This document shows, in pieces, positions 20,768 through 33,300 of a stretch of DNA of 64,000 nucleotides. The stretch is from Falciphora oryzae (Eukaryota; Ascomycota; Sordariomycetes; Magnaporthales; Magnaporthaceae), in the NCBI GenBank assembly GCA_000733355.1, contig JNVV01000046.1, positions 53,861 through 117,860 on the forward strand, given 5' to 3'. The notes under the pieces were generated by a model, which worked only from the letters and a program-made list of their open reading frames with translations, did not search any database and had not been told where the DNA came from. A program made the translations under genes and the position numbers. Numbering within the stretch: the stretch's first letter is position 1; every line of letters begins with the position of its first letter.

Positions 20768-22621
20768 TCACTCCTCGTCCGAGACCTCATCAATAGCCAC
20801 CCGCGTGCGCCGCGCAGCGTCGCCCCCGTTTCCGCCCCCGGGGCTCTGCTCGACCACAAATTCACCCTCGTCGCCGGCCTGCTCGGGGGCGGCGGGCCGC
20901 TTGACGGAAAAGCACTGCGCGGCGCCGACAACCGCCACGAGCGCGCTGCCCCACCACGCCAGCGCTGTGCAGTCCATCTGGCTGCCGACCGTGTACAGGT
21001 ACCCGGCCACGGGCGGCGCCACCATGCGGCAGGCGGCGCCCGCGCTGGCAGCCAGGCCGTTGACTTTGCCCAGGACCGACGGGCTCGGCGTGGCCTCCTT
21101 GATCAGGATGAGCAGCAGCGGGTAGGCCAGGATCGAGAAGAGATTGCGGACCGTCAGGCACGCGTAGATGGCGAGGAACAGCAGCGACTCGGGCATCAGC
21201 AGCAGCAGCGGCACGATCACGTACGCGATCGGATGCAGCACCATGACGGCGATGAAGAGGCGGTACACGCCCAGCCGCTCAGCCGCCAGCGGGAAGACAA
21301 CGGCCTGGATGAAGAGCGCGATGGCGCCGTTGACCGCCATGATCATGCCCACCGCGCGCAGCGATAGGCCCAGCCCGCCAGGGGAGTAGAGAATTCCGGG
21401 CAGTGGGGAGCCCAGCGTGGACAGGACGCCCAGGGGCTCGGCGCGCTCGTCCTCGAAGAAGATGGGCAGGAGGTGGTCGTAGGTCATGGAGTGGTAGGTG
21501 AAGATGGACAGCGAGAGGATGATGGCCATGATGCGCCTGTCGAAGATGCTGTACGACGAGGACCCGCCGCCGGGCTGCTTCCCGTGGCCCTTCTCCTGCC
21601 TCGCGGCCGCCGCCACCACCGCGGCCCTGCAGCTCCCGCCCATGGTCGAGGCGTCGCTGCCCCTCCTGGCCGAGGCCTGGAAGGTCCCGTACGTCTCGGC
21701 CCGGAGGTCCACGGCCGGCCGCTTCAGCGCGTCCGACGTCTCCATCAGCGGCGTCTCGTCCGAGACGTACGTGTCGTCCGGCATCAGGACGCGCGGCTGC
21801 ATGTCGGGGTGCGTCTCCTCCAGCAGGAGGTAGCCCAGGACGATGCTGACCAGGAGCAGCAGGGCGCAGATGAGGTTCGGGAGGAGGTAGGGGAAGTCGT
21901 CGAAGAGGGAACCCTTGGGGAACAGCTGCGGGAACGCCTCGTAGGGGTCGGCAAAGGTGCCGCCGATCGCGGGCCCGATTATGGTGCCGATACTCCAGAC
22001 GAAGGGCATGATGGAGTAGGCGCGGGCTATCACGCTGTCAGTTGATTTTGTTCCTCGTCCATCTTCGTCTAGTGTGCTTCAGGAACGCCACTTACGCTCG
22101 TGTTCCGGTTTGGTCACCAGCTCGCCCACCATGGTCTGGATGACACCAATGTTGCCGTTCAGAAACCCGCCAATGGCACGGCCGGTGAGGGCGACCCAGA
22201 TGTTGGAGGCAAAGCCGACGACGATCATGCTGAACATGGTGCCGATGCAGCCCAGGAGCAGAACGGGCTTCCGGCCTATCCTGTCCGAGAGGCCGCCCCA
22301 GTACATGCCCATGCAGGCCTCGGCGAGCGAGAAGCTCGAGATGAGCAGGCCGGCGTGGAACGAGGCATCCTGCTCGTTGCCGATTTTGAACCTCTTGACC
22401 AGAGCCCAGGCGTAGGGGAAGATGGAGGTCAGGGCGATGGGCTCCGCGAGGCGGACAATGGCTGTTGTCCTCGAGGCGAAAGGAGCGCCGCAGCGTCAGA
22501 ATCGGGAGATGGATAGAACTGCGAGGGGAAGTCCGGTCAAAGCGCACTCACCAAGCAGGGAGAGCTGGACGGCTGGGAAGTCGTCAGGATTGCGAGGGTA
22601 TCTCTGTCTGGTCAGACCCAT
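20768..22621 (-). CDS. Major facilitator superfamily transporter (12 TM, DHA1-like)
   Basis: Three exons on the minus strand, 22621-22552, 22461-22096 and 22026-20768, encode 564 residues. Both introns have good donors (GTGAGT, GTAAGT); the second ends CTGAC...GATAG and the frame is continuous. The start MGLTRQRYPRNPDDFPAVQL leads straight into the first helix (AIVRLAEPIALTSIFPYAW). MFS motif A is present as GGLSDRIGRKPVLLLG between TM2 and TM3, followed by GRAIGGFLNGNIGVIQTMVG and PRAYSIMPFVWSIGTIIGPA. A long cytosolic loop (about residues 225-310) separates the two halves, and the tail is acidic (AIDEVSDEE). The layout matches fungal MFS proteins related to yeast YCR023C and plant ZIF-like carriers. 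The substrate cannot be deduced. Confidence 0.88.
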
Positions 22622-23303
22622 TTTCGTGTTTTCTGGTTTGCCCTCCTTACGATCGATGTGCTGGCGCTTCAGAGCTAGGTCTGCGAGCGGGCAGCGCTGT
22701 CGGCGTCGGTTGCGTTTCTCCTGGTGGTTCGTGGGAGGTCCTCGGTCGTCTCCTTGCGACAAGGCGTTGGGATTTGTATATGTTGAGCCGTTTCGAGCTC
22801 TGATCGCGGGGCAATGTGGAAATTTCCCACGACTGCGCAGAAACGAGAAGAAAAATGAGGTGCGGTCTGCAGAGGAGTGGCGGGAGCAGGGTTGACCCGT
22901 GGATAGGGCTATTTATTTACGATATCGGTGGAGAAGAACGAAGTGACACCAGCACCAGCTCGGGGAAGACGTGCAGCACACCCGACTGGGACGGACCACC
23001 AAGCGCAAGCCCAGGCGGCTCGAAGTGGTCAAAGACGCCTGTTGGATCACAGGCGAGCGCACAACGGGCGATGGTTGAAATTGGATGGCAGATATCCGGA
23101 AGCGGCCTCGAGGCCGGGCAGGGGTGGGATTAGATGGAGGGTGTGCGTGTGCCGGCGGATGGGGAGGGTTGCAGCGAGGCAGGGAGGCTACATGTAGCCG
23201 GATGGAAGCTGCAGTTGAACGTGCGACTCGTGCTCGTTTATCAGGGTGGACGTGGTAGGCCAAACTCCCTCCCTGCTGCGCCCGGTAAAACCTTCACACC
23301 ATG

Positions 23304-23327
23304 TTTTTTTTTTTTTTTTTTTTTTTT
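23304..23327. repeat. T24 homopolymer
   Basis: Twenty-four consecutive T, followed by GTGCTGC and a TGCATGCATGC palindrome. It could be a polymerase-slippage tract or the poly(A) of a minus-strand insertion; no retroelement is recognised beside it. Confidence 0.8.
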
Positions 23328-24586
23328 GTGCTGCCATGCATGCATGCGTTCCGTTGCCAGCCTGGGACACATTAGCGCATCAAAGCAGGCGCCTTGGGGG
23401 GTGGGCAGCTGTAGCAAAGGCAAGTTGGGTATGGGAAACAGCCCGTAGGGTTGGGGAATGGGCTGTTAGACGGTGTGCGTGTCTCGGCACACTCGCGCCA
23501 GCCCACCCTTGATGGAAAGCAAGCCCATGTCGTTTGTGATAAGGAGCCACAGAGCACAGTAGCTCGCCGTTTCTCCCTGACTGCTTTGATTTGTTCACAT
23601 GTAAAATTTGACCAACCCAGCCGTGCGACTTGTGTGGTCTCGTGGACCGGTATTACTGTTAGTAAAGGTTAGTTAGATAGGGTGGCCAGCCCGGCCGGCA
23701 GCTTGGTTTGGGCTGGCTTGGCTGGGTTCGGAGGCTTGTGTTGTCTCCCAGCGGCTCCCCACAGTAGGTTCTAAACGCTTCTTTCTCTGGTGTTGCAGGT
23801 TTTCCTTGCGGTGATCCAACACCCATGCTCGAACCGTCTCTTCTTTTCCTTAGCTGTCCCGACAGCGCAGGCAGCTGTGGGTCTTGCTCTTTGCAGGATG
23901 CCTCCACTTGACTTACACCCAGGGCTCCATGGCCAGGCCGTTCGCACCAGACTCTTTGGTTCGTCAGTCGGAAAGAAGACCAGTGTCTACGGGAGCGGGA
24001 GCCATGGCGACGTGGCCATGCGAGCAGATTTTGCCCTCTCCCTGGCGCGTAGTTCGGGTCTCGGGCCTCCGGGTTATTGCACACCAAGTAGGTACTGTAG
24101 ACGGGCAGGGCCGCCACCAATAGCCACTGATCGTCGCGAGTTGAAAATTCTGGAGCGTTCGAAGAGCGGAGGGTGTGAGTTGGGAAAGCGCTCCATCCAG
24201 CAGCCGTTACGCGACGGCCGCCATCCCAATCCTCCGCAGTAGCACGGGCAAGGATGGCACAGACCCCTGGAAACTGCCTGTTCCATCTCCATCGTCGGCG
24301 GTTGTGGTTGGGTCATCTCCGTCGCAACTGTGGGGAGTCGTTTATGTGTCGGTGAATTTACCCTGTGCTAGCGGAGGCTCTGGGACGGTCTCTTGCACAA
24401 CCTCGGGAATAGCAGAGGCAGAAAGAGAAACAAATTTGTCGACTGAGCCGGCGTCCCCATGCCTCGCGTCTGGAAACGACCTCTCGCTAGCTGACCTGCA
24501 TCGGATGCACCAGCACTAGCACGGTCCGCAGGTCGCGCAGGCAGCAGAACAAGTGCTGATCACGGAACACACAGCCTGCAGGGGGC

Positions 24587-24610
24587 TTTTTTTTTTTTTT
24601 TTTTTTTTTT
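24587..24610. repeat. T24 homopolymer
   Basis: Twenty-four consecutive T after GGGGGC, 1.3 kb from the other tract of the same length. The flanks of the two differ, so they are not copies of one larger repeat as far as I can see. Confidence 0.8.
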
Positions 24611-27416
24611 CTGTCGACCCCGCTCCATCGATCGCCAGCCATTTTTCCTAGCGTCCGGCTGCTTTTCTCAAGCGCTGAGGGACGGCTGGCGGATGGGGAA
24701 AAACGCGCCACGGCAAAAGGCGGATGACTGCACGGAATCGAAGCGGTGAGCGGTGAGTGCACGCGAACTCGGATGCGACCCAAGGCGCAAGCCAGGCCAG
24801 CCGGGTCAGAAACCAGACCGGCACCACCATCCCAGCCGGGCAACCTCAGTGTCTGTCGGATTCCGCCGTCTGCTGCTCGCGTTTCTGTTCTCCTTCTCGG
24901 CCTGCTCTGGACAATGCTCGACACGGGACCCCCAACTCGCGCCCTTTGCCTTGCGCACCCAAAAATGAATCCCACCCTACCCCAACGTCGGCATTCGGTT
25001 CGCTTCTGATACCAGGCGGCGTCGAGGTGGTGTGTTGCTCCCCTCCGCCACACCGGCCTGCCGAAACAGGTTCGTTTTTTCGTCGTTGCCTGCCGCATGG
25101 AAATTACTCGCTCGCTCGCTCGACTGCACACCACCGCTGCCCTCGCCGGTGTCGGCCTGCCAAAGATATCTGCGTCTCACCGGCTTCAAACCCTGAACTT
25201 TCCCATTAGCTAAACACATTGACGCCCAAACCCAACCCCGCTTCCGTGGCTCGTGTCTGACTGGCACCACCTTAGCCACTGGCGCCAGGGAGGAGAAAAA
25301 AAAATGTAGAACAGAAGCCAGCGGATTGGCGCGGCAGCAACCTCGAATCTAGCCCACCCGCCAGGCTCAGACGAAAGAACACCCCCAAAACAGCCGCCGC
25401 GTCGGGAATGCTGCACGGCAATCAGTCAGTGCAGTGTCCAGCGAGATAAAGCACGGCATCGATCGCTGTCACCACTCCCAATGGCCAGACAGTTTTGTGC
25501 TGCTCATCAGATCGCTGTTATCTCGCAGTCACCTTATCTGTCGCCTGGGTGTCTGGCCGCTCGGGGGCAGGCAGGAGGCGGGCTCGCAGGGAGCAAGGCA
25601 TGAAGCCAAAGATGCCTGCCCTTGCTGCACGCCGCGCAAAGCAAAGCCCTGGCTGGTTGCATGCAAGTGCGTACCTACATCCATGGCTCCATGCACCGCA
25701 GAGTGGGATGGTCTCGCCGCCCTCGACCAAACAAAACGCCGCTATCGCTGCGTGCGCCGTTCCCTGCTGCATGCAAGCGGCTCCCGCTTCCCTGCCATGG
25801 CGCCGCCAATCCTGGCCGTCGCCGGCCCACCACCGCGCCATTTTGCCTACCGCCAGTACAGCCATCATAATTCCGGCCCGAGCACCCATCCGCCGCACAA
25901 CGCTAGCGCGTTCCAGAGGGGTGTGGCCACTGCACCCCCGTCGTGCCCGGGGTGGGTATCTCCATTGCCACGGTTTCCCGCCCCTTACACAGAAAAGCTA
26001 CCTGCTAATCGGCCTCCTGTCTGGCCTGACCTGCGTATGACGGGCGTCTGGGCTTCCCGTCCGCGATGGCGACATCAATTTATGAGCATAACGACATTCA
26101 CCGGTGGCCATCTCGATCAGCAACCCGCAGTTTTCTTATCAGGCAAATTCGCCAAAAGACACAGCGGACTGTCGTCGGCCGGAACCGCCGGTCCCAGCTA
26201 GGGTTCGATCTTCGAAACGATACGTCAAGCCAGTGCCCGGCGAGATTCACGCCGAGCGGCCGGAGCTGTTATCGCCTTTGCACGACATCTGCTTCTAGCC
26301 GGTGGCGAAGAATGCTGTCAAACATGAGACCAGGGCCTCGGCTCTTGTGTCGCGCGGCCGCTTCCTACCCCCTGTCCCGTCCCCCCGGATACCTAACCTA
26401 CGGGCTAGCCTGCGAGCCTGCGTGCCTGCTTGCCAACGCTGGGGCTCTGGGGTAGCCAAGGTGTGGCGCGCGACCACTCTTGCTTTTGCTGGACAGAAGC
26501 TGTGAGCGATAAACTTTTTCAAGGGTCCTAAGTAGCGAGATGCCCGCTTCGGCCCACGACGCCGTGGGGGCCCGTCTCAGGGGTTCGTGGGGCTTAACCC
26601 AGCAAGGCATCATGGGACGCGTTTTTGGCGTGGGGGTTCGCTCGCTTCTCCAGGGCTGGGTGTCTGGCTGGCCTACAACCCCTAGTGCACAAGGACACTA
26701 CGTTCTTTCCGCCTCGGGCCAAGAAAGGTTTGTCTACTGTCGCCTGAGTGAGACTGTCCCCCACGCTAGGATCGTGGTGTGGCGTCCATGACATGCCCAT
26801 AATGGGGTAGGGAGAGCAGCCCCGATCCCCCGGGTCAGACGTGGCTGCGGGGAGAGGCGATATCTGCAGCCCGCGTCCCGAGGGCATTCTAAGACGGCGC
26901 TTGCCGTGGGGGTTTCATCCAGGAGTCTTGGGTTTAAGCTTATATAGCCGCCTGGCCGTGTCTGCCGAACCGCTCGCTTGGCAGATGTGCCTGTGAGGGA
27001 CCAGTTGGTGCTAAAATGTGATAATGCTTGCATTTCGCGATGGTGTGCGCTATGGCGTGATACCTACCCGGAGTAGATGCCCAGGAACCCATGTCCAAGG
27101 CTACCTAAGCTCGGCGCAGGATTAGCGTCGCCTCATGATGAAGTCGTAGCTGGCAGGGGCTGAGCAGAAGACGTCGGTCCCGTCACTCGTTGCCTGGTTA
27201 TTTGCTTCTGGCGCTGTCACCATGTTGCCAATGCGACGATCCATTGCCCAAGTAAAATTTCGTCTTACTCACCGCCCCAGCAGCCTAATTCATCAAGCAG
27301 CCGGCAGTTGTCTACGGGGCTTAGCTCTGTGCTCTTTCGTACAGCTGCAGGTGTCCGTTGGCCGCAAGGGGCATCCAGCGGGAAAAGGGGCAAAAACAAA
27401 CCCTTATTTCGGCCCT

Positions 27417-28472
27417 CTAGTGCTCATACTCCATAGCTCCGTCGCCAATGACAGACCAGAACTCCTCGACCAGTTCTTTCTGTCCCGACGGGGCGCCGCG
27501 GACGGCGAGGTACTTGCGCGAATCGACGGCCGGGTTCCAGACGCCTGGGTTGCCGCTCGCCATGATTCCCCCGGCCTCGGTCAGGATGCACCAGCCGGCG
27601 GCCACGTCCCATGCATAGCAACCGCCTTCCCAGTACGCGTCCAGCTGGCCCGCGGCGACGGCGCACAGGTTCAGGGCCGCGCTGCCCATGGACCGCAGCG
27701 AGTGGCACATGCGGCCGCCGTCGGTTTGCTCGCCCGCGGCCAGGCGCCGGAACACGGACGCCTTGAGCTCGAAGTTGGGCCCGTCCCGGTCCGAGCCCCA
27801 CTCGACGGCGATCAGGGCCGAGTTGAGGCCGGTGAGCGGCGCAGCCTGGGAGAAGTCGCCGTCGGGACAGCGCAGCGGGAGGCGCTTGCGCGGGATGGCG
27901 AACCCGGAGGCCAGGCCGGCGTTGACGACGAGCGAGGCGCTGCGCTGCATGTAGGCGCCGTCGCCTCTGACCCCCGTGAAGAGGACGTCGGCGAAGGGGT
28001 TGTAGACGACCCCGGCGGCGGGGAGCTTGCCAACGACGAAGCCGAGGCTGATGCAGACGGCCGGAAAGCCGTGGATGAAGTTTGTGGTGCCGTCGATGGG
28101 GTCGACGACGAAGGTGGGGCGGTCCGTGATGGCGGTTACGCCCTTTTGGTACGACTCCTCGCCGACGAAGTCGAAGGTCGGGTAGTGCGACTGCAGCCGG
28201 GCCATGACGAGCTTCTCGACGGCCTTGTCGGTCTCGGTCACCATGTCGACGGCTGGATGTGGGGGTAAGTGAGCATGGTCGGTCCATGGTCCAGGGTTCA
28301 GGGGTTGTGTTTTTTTCTGGAAAGTTTGCTAGATTGGGTGGGTGTTTGGCTCACAGTTCATCTTAGTGTCTGCCGTCTTGCTCTGCGGCTTCGCTTCCCG
28401 CACCATGCGACCGGCCTCGAAGGCGACGGCGACCAGGGTATCATGGATCTGCTGCAGGTTCAGGCTCGACAT
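27417..28472 (-). CDS. Inositol monophosphatase family protein
   Basis: Two exons, 28472-28355 and 28252-27417, encode 317 residues. The intron starts GTGAGC and ends CATCCAG, giving the junction KMN-S-VDMVTETDKAVEK; VTETDK is a conserved family motif. Metal and phosphate ligands are visible: GEES at residues 70-73, VDPIDGTTNFIHG at 89-101 (signature 1, with D90 and D93) and WDVAAGWCILTEAGG from residue 254 (signature 2, with D255). These enzymes are Mg-dependent and Li-sensitive, hydrolysing inositol monophosphates to free inositol; some fungal relatives (QutG) sit in quinate clusters. A quinate-permease-like gene lies 11 kb away, too far to call a cluster. All catalytic residues expected are present, so it should be active. 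Confidence 0.92.
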
Positions 28473-29255
28473 GGTGGATGTGGTTAGGGAGCGCCCGTGC
28501 TTCTAGCAATCGAATATTCCTGGGATGTTGTGGCACAGGCTTGTTGGACGCAACCATGCCTGACGAGATGGATCATGAGATCAGCGTGGAGTCTGGTCCC
28601 TGTTGTCCCGACTGCCGTCGCGTATTTGCGCTGGCGCAACTGGAGCCCCCTCAACAAGCAGGCGCAGACTGCTGTGACGTCCCAGCGAGGTGGTGCGGCG
28701 CGGGGTCACCACGTCGGGCGTGGGGCAGCTTCCTCGAATTGACCGATCACACAATACCCCTCATCCCAACCTGGCTGTCTCCTTCTCGACGACTCATGCC
28801 CGCAGGCCTCCATCGTGATGGATGGGGTCACAGAAGATAAGCTTTTGGTGACAGCCACCCGTTGAACCTCATCTCTTGGCAGGAGAGGAAAGTATACCCG
28901 TGGGGAAGAAGGGCTCAGGAACGAGATATTTAAGGGGTATGCTTCCACCGCCCTGCCTCCCACATTCGATAAAAGACCCCATGACGGGGTACCCCTGGCC
29001 CCTTTTCTCAGCAGGGTCCTATCTCTCGCTCATCCCCGTGGATGCGAGTCCCGATGCCGGCCGTTATCCCCACCGCCGGGTGACAATGCCTTGACTCGTC
29101 CAAAAGGCGGGCGGGATGGTGCTCGTTAAATACGAATCCGTACCCTTTAAAAGACGAGCATATCCTTTACCCCACGTCTCTCGCTTGGTAGATGTTCCGC
29201 TGGTAGAAAAACAAATCGACTTGATCGAGCAAAATCCGTCTATCAAATCGCCAAG
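28473..29255. other. Divergent promoter region
   Basis: 780 nt between the divergent inositol monophosphatase and hydroxylase genes. No gene seen; both promoters must lie here. Confidence 0.5.
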
Positions 29256-30284
29256 ATGGCACAGCCGGGCCGCCAGGTGCAGACCACCATCAACTACTTT
29301 GATGATCCCGGCAGGCCCCTGGTTCCTATGGTTATTGGAGGGTAAGATGGCCGAATCCACCGCAGGACCTCGGCAGCCATGGAAAACTGATCCAACACGG
29401 AACAAAGACCAGAACCAGCAAAGCCGCAACCCAAAGTCGCCATCCCCACGACCATTACCGACATCACAGGCAGGGAGGACGAGTTCACGCTCGACTTGCA
29501 GGGCTTCCACTACGTCAAGCACCAGAGCCAGGTGACCAATTGGGACGACGATGAGGAGATCAAGAGGGTGAACTACCCCGAGATGGAGAAGCTGTGCTGG
29601 AAGGTCCTAGGCGAGACCAAGGGGCTGTAAGTGGATCTTCAGGCCCCTTTTGCTTTACTCCTTCTGTTCGCTCACATTCATAGTCCCAAGCCGGCCGAGG
29701 TGCACATCCTGACGCACATCATCCGCCGCGGTCCCAAGGATGGTGAAGGACCCAAAGGCCCAGCTCCGTTGTACGGCGTCCACGTTGACCAGTCCTTTGC
29801 TGCCGCCGAGGGCGTGGCTCACAGGTGGCTGGGCGACCGGGCCGCAGAGCTGCTCAAAAAGCCACGGTACCAGATTATCAACGTAAGCCGTCTATCCTGT
29901 TCGAGCAGAGAAAAGGCAGTCGCAGTCTAACACAAACAGATGTGGCGCCCCATCCGTCCCATCACGCGCGACCCCTTTTCCGTGTCCGACGCCAGGACCA
30001 TCCCGGACTCGGACCTGGTTTTTGTGCCCGTGCAGTTCCCGGACCACGCCACCGAGGCGGTCGAGGTCCGGCCGCCGACGACCTCGGCACACAAGTGGTA
30101 CTTCAAGGACCAGCAGCAGCCCGACGACGTGCTCTTCTTCAAGCAGGTCGACTCGAGCACGAGGCCCGGCGTCCCGAGGCGGGTGCCCCACTGTGCGTTC
30201 AAGGACACGGCGCTGCCCGAGGGGGCTGGGGAGCCGAGGGTTAGCATCGAGGTTAGGGCGTATGTGTTTTACAATGAAGACTAG
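29256..30284 (+). CDS. AsaB/CmcJ-like hydroxylase/desaturase
   Basis: Four exons, 29256-29341, 29408-29626, 29684-29882 and 29940-30284, encode 282 residues. All junctions keep frame and use GTAAG-type donors; the first acceptor (AAAG) is the least certain. The order of conserved blocks is that of the fungal GA4-desaturase/AsaB/CmcJ-like family. TTINYFDDPG leads, then ITDITGREDEFTLDLQGF, HYVKHQSQV, PAEVHILTHIIRR, GVHVDQSF, IINMWRPIRPITRDPFSV and RRVPHCAF. H135 and D137 of HVDQS and H252 of RVPH are candidate iron ligands. Relatives work as oxygenases or desaturases in secondary metabolism. No synthase gene is nearby, so it is an orphan here and its substrate is unknown. Confidence 0.87.
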
Positions 30285-30386
30285 ACGGAGAAGGTTGTAT
30301 TTTATCCGTTGTTATGAGCTAGAGCAACGAAATTTAGATACATATTACGAGAGGGGTATGTGCAGACAAGGAACCAAAACAAAAGA

Positions 30387-33300
30387 CTAAGCCGGACAAC
30401 CATCCATGGAAATCTCCTCTAACAGTCCCCGTCCGTTAGGCTGAGTGGAAGAAAGAAACCAAACGTAGCCAGCGCAGCCTCTGTGGCCATTCTTGTCAGC
30501 AAAGCCGATAGCACGTGTGACCTCGTCTTCGGGGAATCCTGTTCCTTCTCGGGCAGCCCACAAAACGTCCAACACGTCAAGGCGCCCGTGCTCCGCCGCC
30601 GCCTGCAGTGCGGTACGTCCGTTAAGCTTGGACGGTGCCGCGTGGACACTAGCTCCAAGTGACAGGAGGCGCTCTACGATGCGTATGTATCCCCCCATAA
30701 CGGCCAGCTGCAGGGCGGTTCCGCCAGCCTGTCGAGTAGGGGGCGCGTTGACATCCGCGCCATTCTCCAGCAGCATCTGGACGATTTCCCAGCTCCCTCG
30801 CTCGCAAGCGGCCTGCAAGGGCGTTCGCTTCACTCCCAGCCGTGCCTCCCGATTGACATCGGCACCTCTCTCCAGGAGCAGGGCTATCACGTCCTTTTTC
30901 TCGCATCTGATGGCGACAAGGAGCGCGGTCTCCCTGGGCCAAACGGCACTGCCGTTTGTAAACTCCTTGTCTGCCCGACTCCATTTGGCGCAGCGGCTAT
31001 GCTGTTGACGTCAGCTCCAGCATCGATCAGGGCCCGGATTGCGTCGAGGTTTCGAGCGTTCTTGATTGCATAGCCGAGAGGGCTCAGATTGATGTTGTGA
31101 TGATAAAAGCCATTCACATCCAAGCCTCCGGCAAGAAAAAGGTGCAGTGCGTCGATATTGTTGACCTTGATGGCGTGGAAGAGTACCTGGGGTCCGAACT
31201 CTGCCAAGAGTGTAGGGGCCTTTGCCTTGTACATTTCGAAAAGCATCCCCAGATTATGGCTATCTGTCGTGATGGCGTGCTGGAATGCGAAGAGGTTGAA
31301 TGTAGAAATCTTCCCGGACAGAAGAATCTCGATCATCTCCCCATCCTCCAACTTCACCGCCTCGGACAGAGGACTATAGGCGATGTTTGAGTAGCCAACA
31401 TCCGCGCCATTCTCCACAAGAAGCTTGACCATCTCCTTACTCTTGCTTCTCATGGCTTCGGCGAGAGCTGGCCCAAGTTGGAAAGCGGTACGCATATGCA
31501 GCAGATCTCTGGTCAACGGTATATCCCCACATCTCACAGCCAGTGTGACGGGACTTGGTGGTAATCCTGCTTGGACAGTCTGGGGAATCGTGAGGCTGGC
31601 GTCAGCTTCGAGGATGTCGTAGACAAGCGGTCTGTTTCGTTGTTCTATGGCTTCGCGCAAGGCAGAATAGAGGCGGTCCTCAGAATCATACGTCCATTCT
31701 CTCGCCCCGGCATCCATTAGCATCTGGATAGCCTGTGGCTCTTGGCTGCGGATGGCCGCAATCAAGGCCAAAGTCAGGTACGTCCCCGGGAACTCTAGTC
31801 TGGCGTATCGACCGTGGAAGCTTGTTGTCATGTCTAGACCTTGGAAATCTGGTATCGTGTCCAATATCCTTCGAAGGTATAGTAGATCGCCAACCTCTGC
31901 TGCGGCGAGTGCGGCGACCTCGAAATGGGTTACGCTTTCTCGGACATTACGCCATGCATCAATCTGCTCCAGTCTCCTCACCAGTCGGTGATTCCGAGCG
32001 CGGATGGCCTCGGCTAGCGGGCTAGTAGTGTTTATAAACGGTGATTTGAGAGACTTGTTGAGCTTAGAAAAGTATTTGCTGTGGAACTCCCTAGGGGGGT
32101 CTAGTTGGTTTTCGAATGGTATGGCGGTATCGATTCCTTGATCGAGCATCAGGTCGATGATATCGGAGTGACCACCTCGAATCGCCCCAGAAAGAGCTAG
32201 CAGAGTTACCGGGCGCCCATGACGTAGAAAAACCTTGCAAAGTTCGAGATTTCTAAACGTCGCAGCCAGCATAAATGCCGACCCAAAGTGTGTGATGCAT
32301 TCATAGCACTGAGATTTGGCGCATAGGTTCAGTAGCAGTCGGAAGACGCTGGCTGATTTCTGGTGATCGGAATGACACGCGACCTCTGACAGACTGACTA
32401 GAGAGTGAGGGTCGTCTGGATCAACTTCGAAATGTTCATGGAACCGCTCCAAGAGAGAAACAAGAATGTCGAGATCAGGAAAGCCGAAAGCGTTCTCTAC
32501 GTGTTCGCTGGTGACTTTCGCGCCTCGTTCGAGAAGAAGCAACGCGACCTCGCCCGCCTGCCTTGAAGAGCCCATGGAACTCGTGTGATTCACCGCAAAC
32601 CGTAACGGACCAGGATGGTTGTCATGCTGGCGTTCATATGACTTATCGACATTTGCACCAAGGCCAACCAGAAGAGAGACCATATCAATGTCGCAGTTTT
32701 TGGTGGCGAGCTCCAGCGGGGTGTAGTTTTCTCCCTTGTCCTTGCAGACAACATCGTCGGGATCTATGGCATAGGGTTGGCCCGACGCTGCTGTGATGAT
32801 GAGTTTGGCGGTCTGAACATCGCCGGCCTCAACGGCAGCCCGAAACAGATTGTCTATGATAGTCTTGGCCAGGGCCTGGGAACCATTGCGCAGACGTTTG
32901 GACAGCTCAGCGATCATTTGACGGTCGTTCTTCAAAAGGGCTAAAATTCCCTTGAGCGGGATGTCTTGAAGCCCGGCGAAGTTGTTGATGATTGAATGCA
33001 AGAACATCTCCCTAACCACAGACTCGGGCCCCATGGTCTCCGTGCTGGAGTTCAGAATCCGCTCGGCTTTTCTATGCGGAAGGAGCGCAAACAGCCGGTC
33101 AAATAACACTTCAACCTCTGGCAGCTGTTGGCTAGTGTTGTAGCTCATATCGGGCATGTAGGAATGGGTTGGGCGCGGAGTGGGTGGTTTGCCACTCAAA
33201 TCAACAGCTTGTTGAAGAACGGCATGGAGGAGACCAGGAACACGGCGAACGAACGGACTTGACCAAGATATCGATCCTGATTTTGGCACGGTTTCCGTGG

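Larger units (their letters stand above)
22622..27416. other. 4.8-kb gene-poor stretch with two T24 tracts
   Basis: This lies between the MFS gene (left, minus) and the inositol monophosphatase (right, minus). ORFs up to 255 codons occur (for example 25434-26201, lacking an ATG start), but none shows a recognisable domain or consistent splicing. Runs of 24 T lie at 23304-23327 and 24587-24610. The left ~500 nt should contain the MFS promoter. No tRNA or rRNA seen. Confidence 0.5.

Noticed and set aside
25434..26201. 255-codon plus-strand ORF in the gene desert
   Set aside because: It lacks an ATG start at its 5' end, shows no domain, and overlaps other unrelated ORFs.
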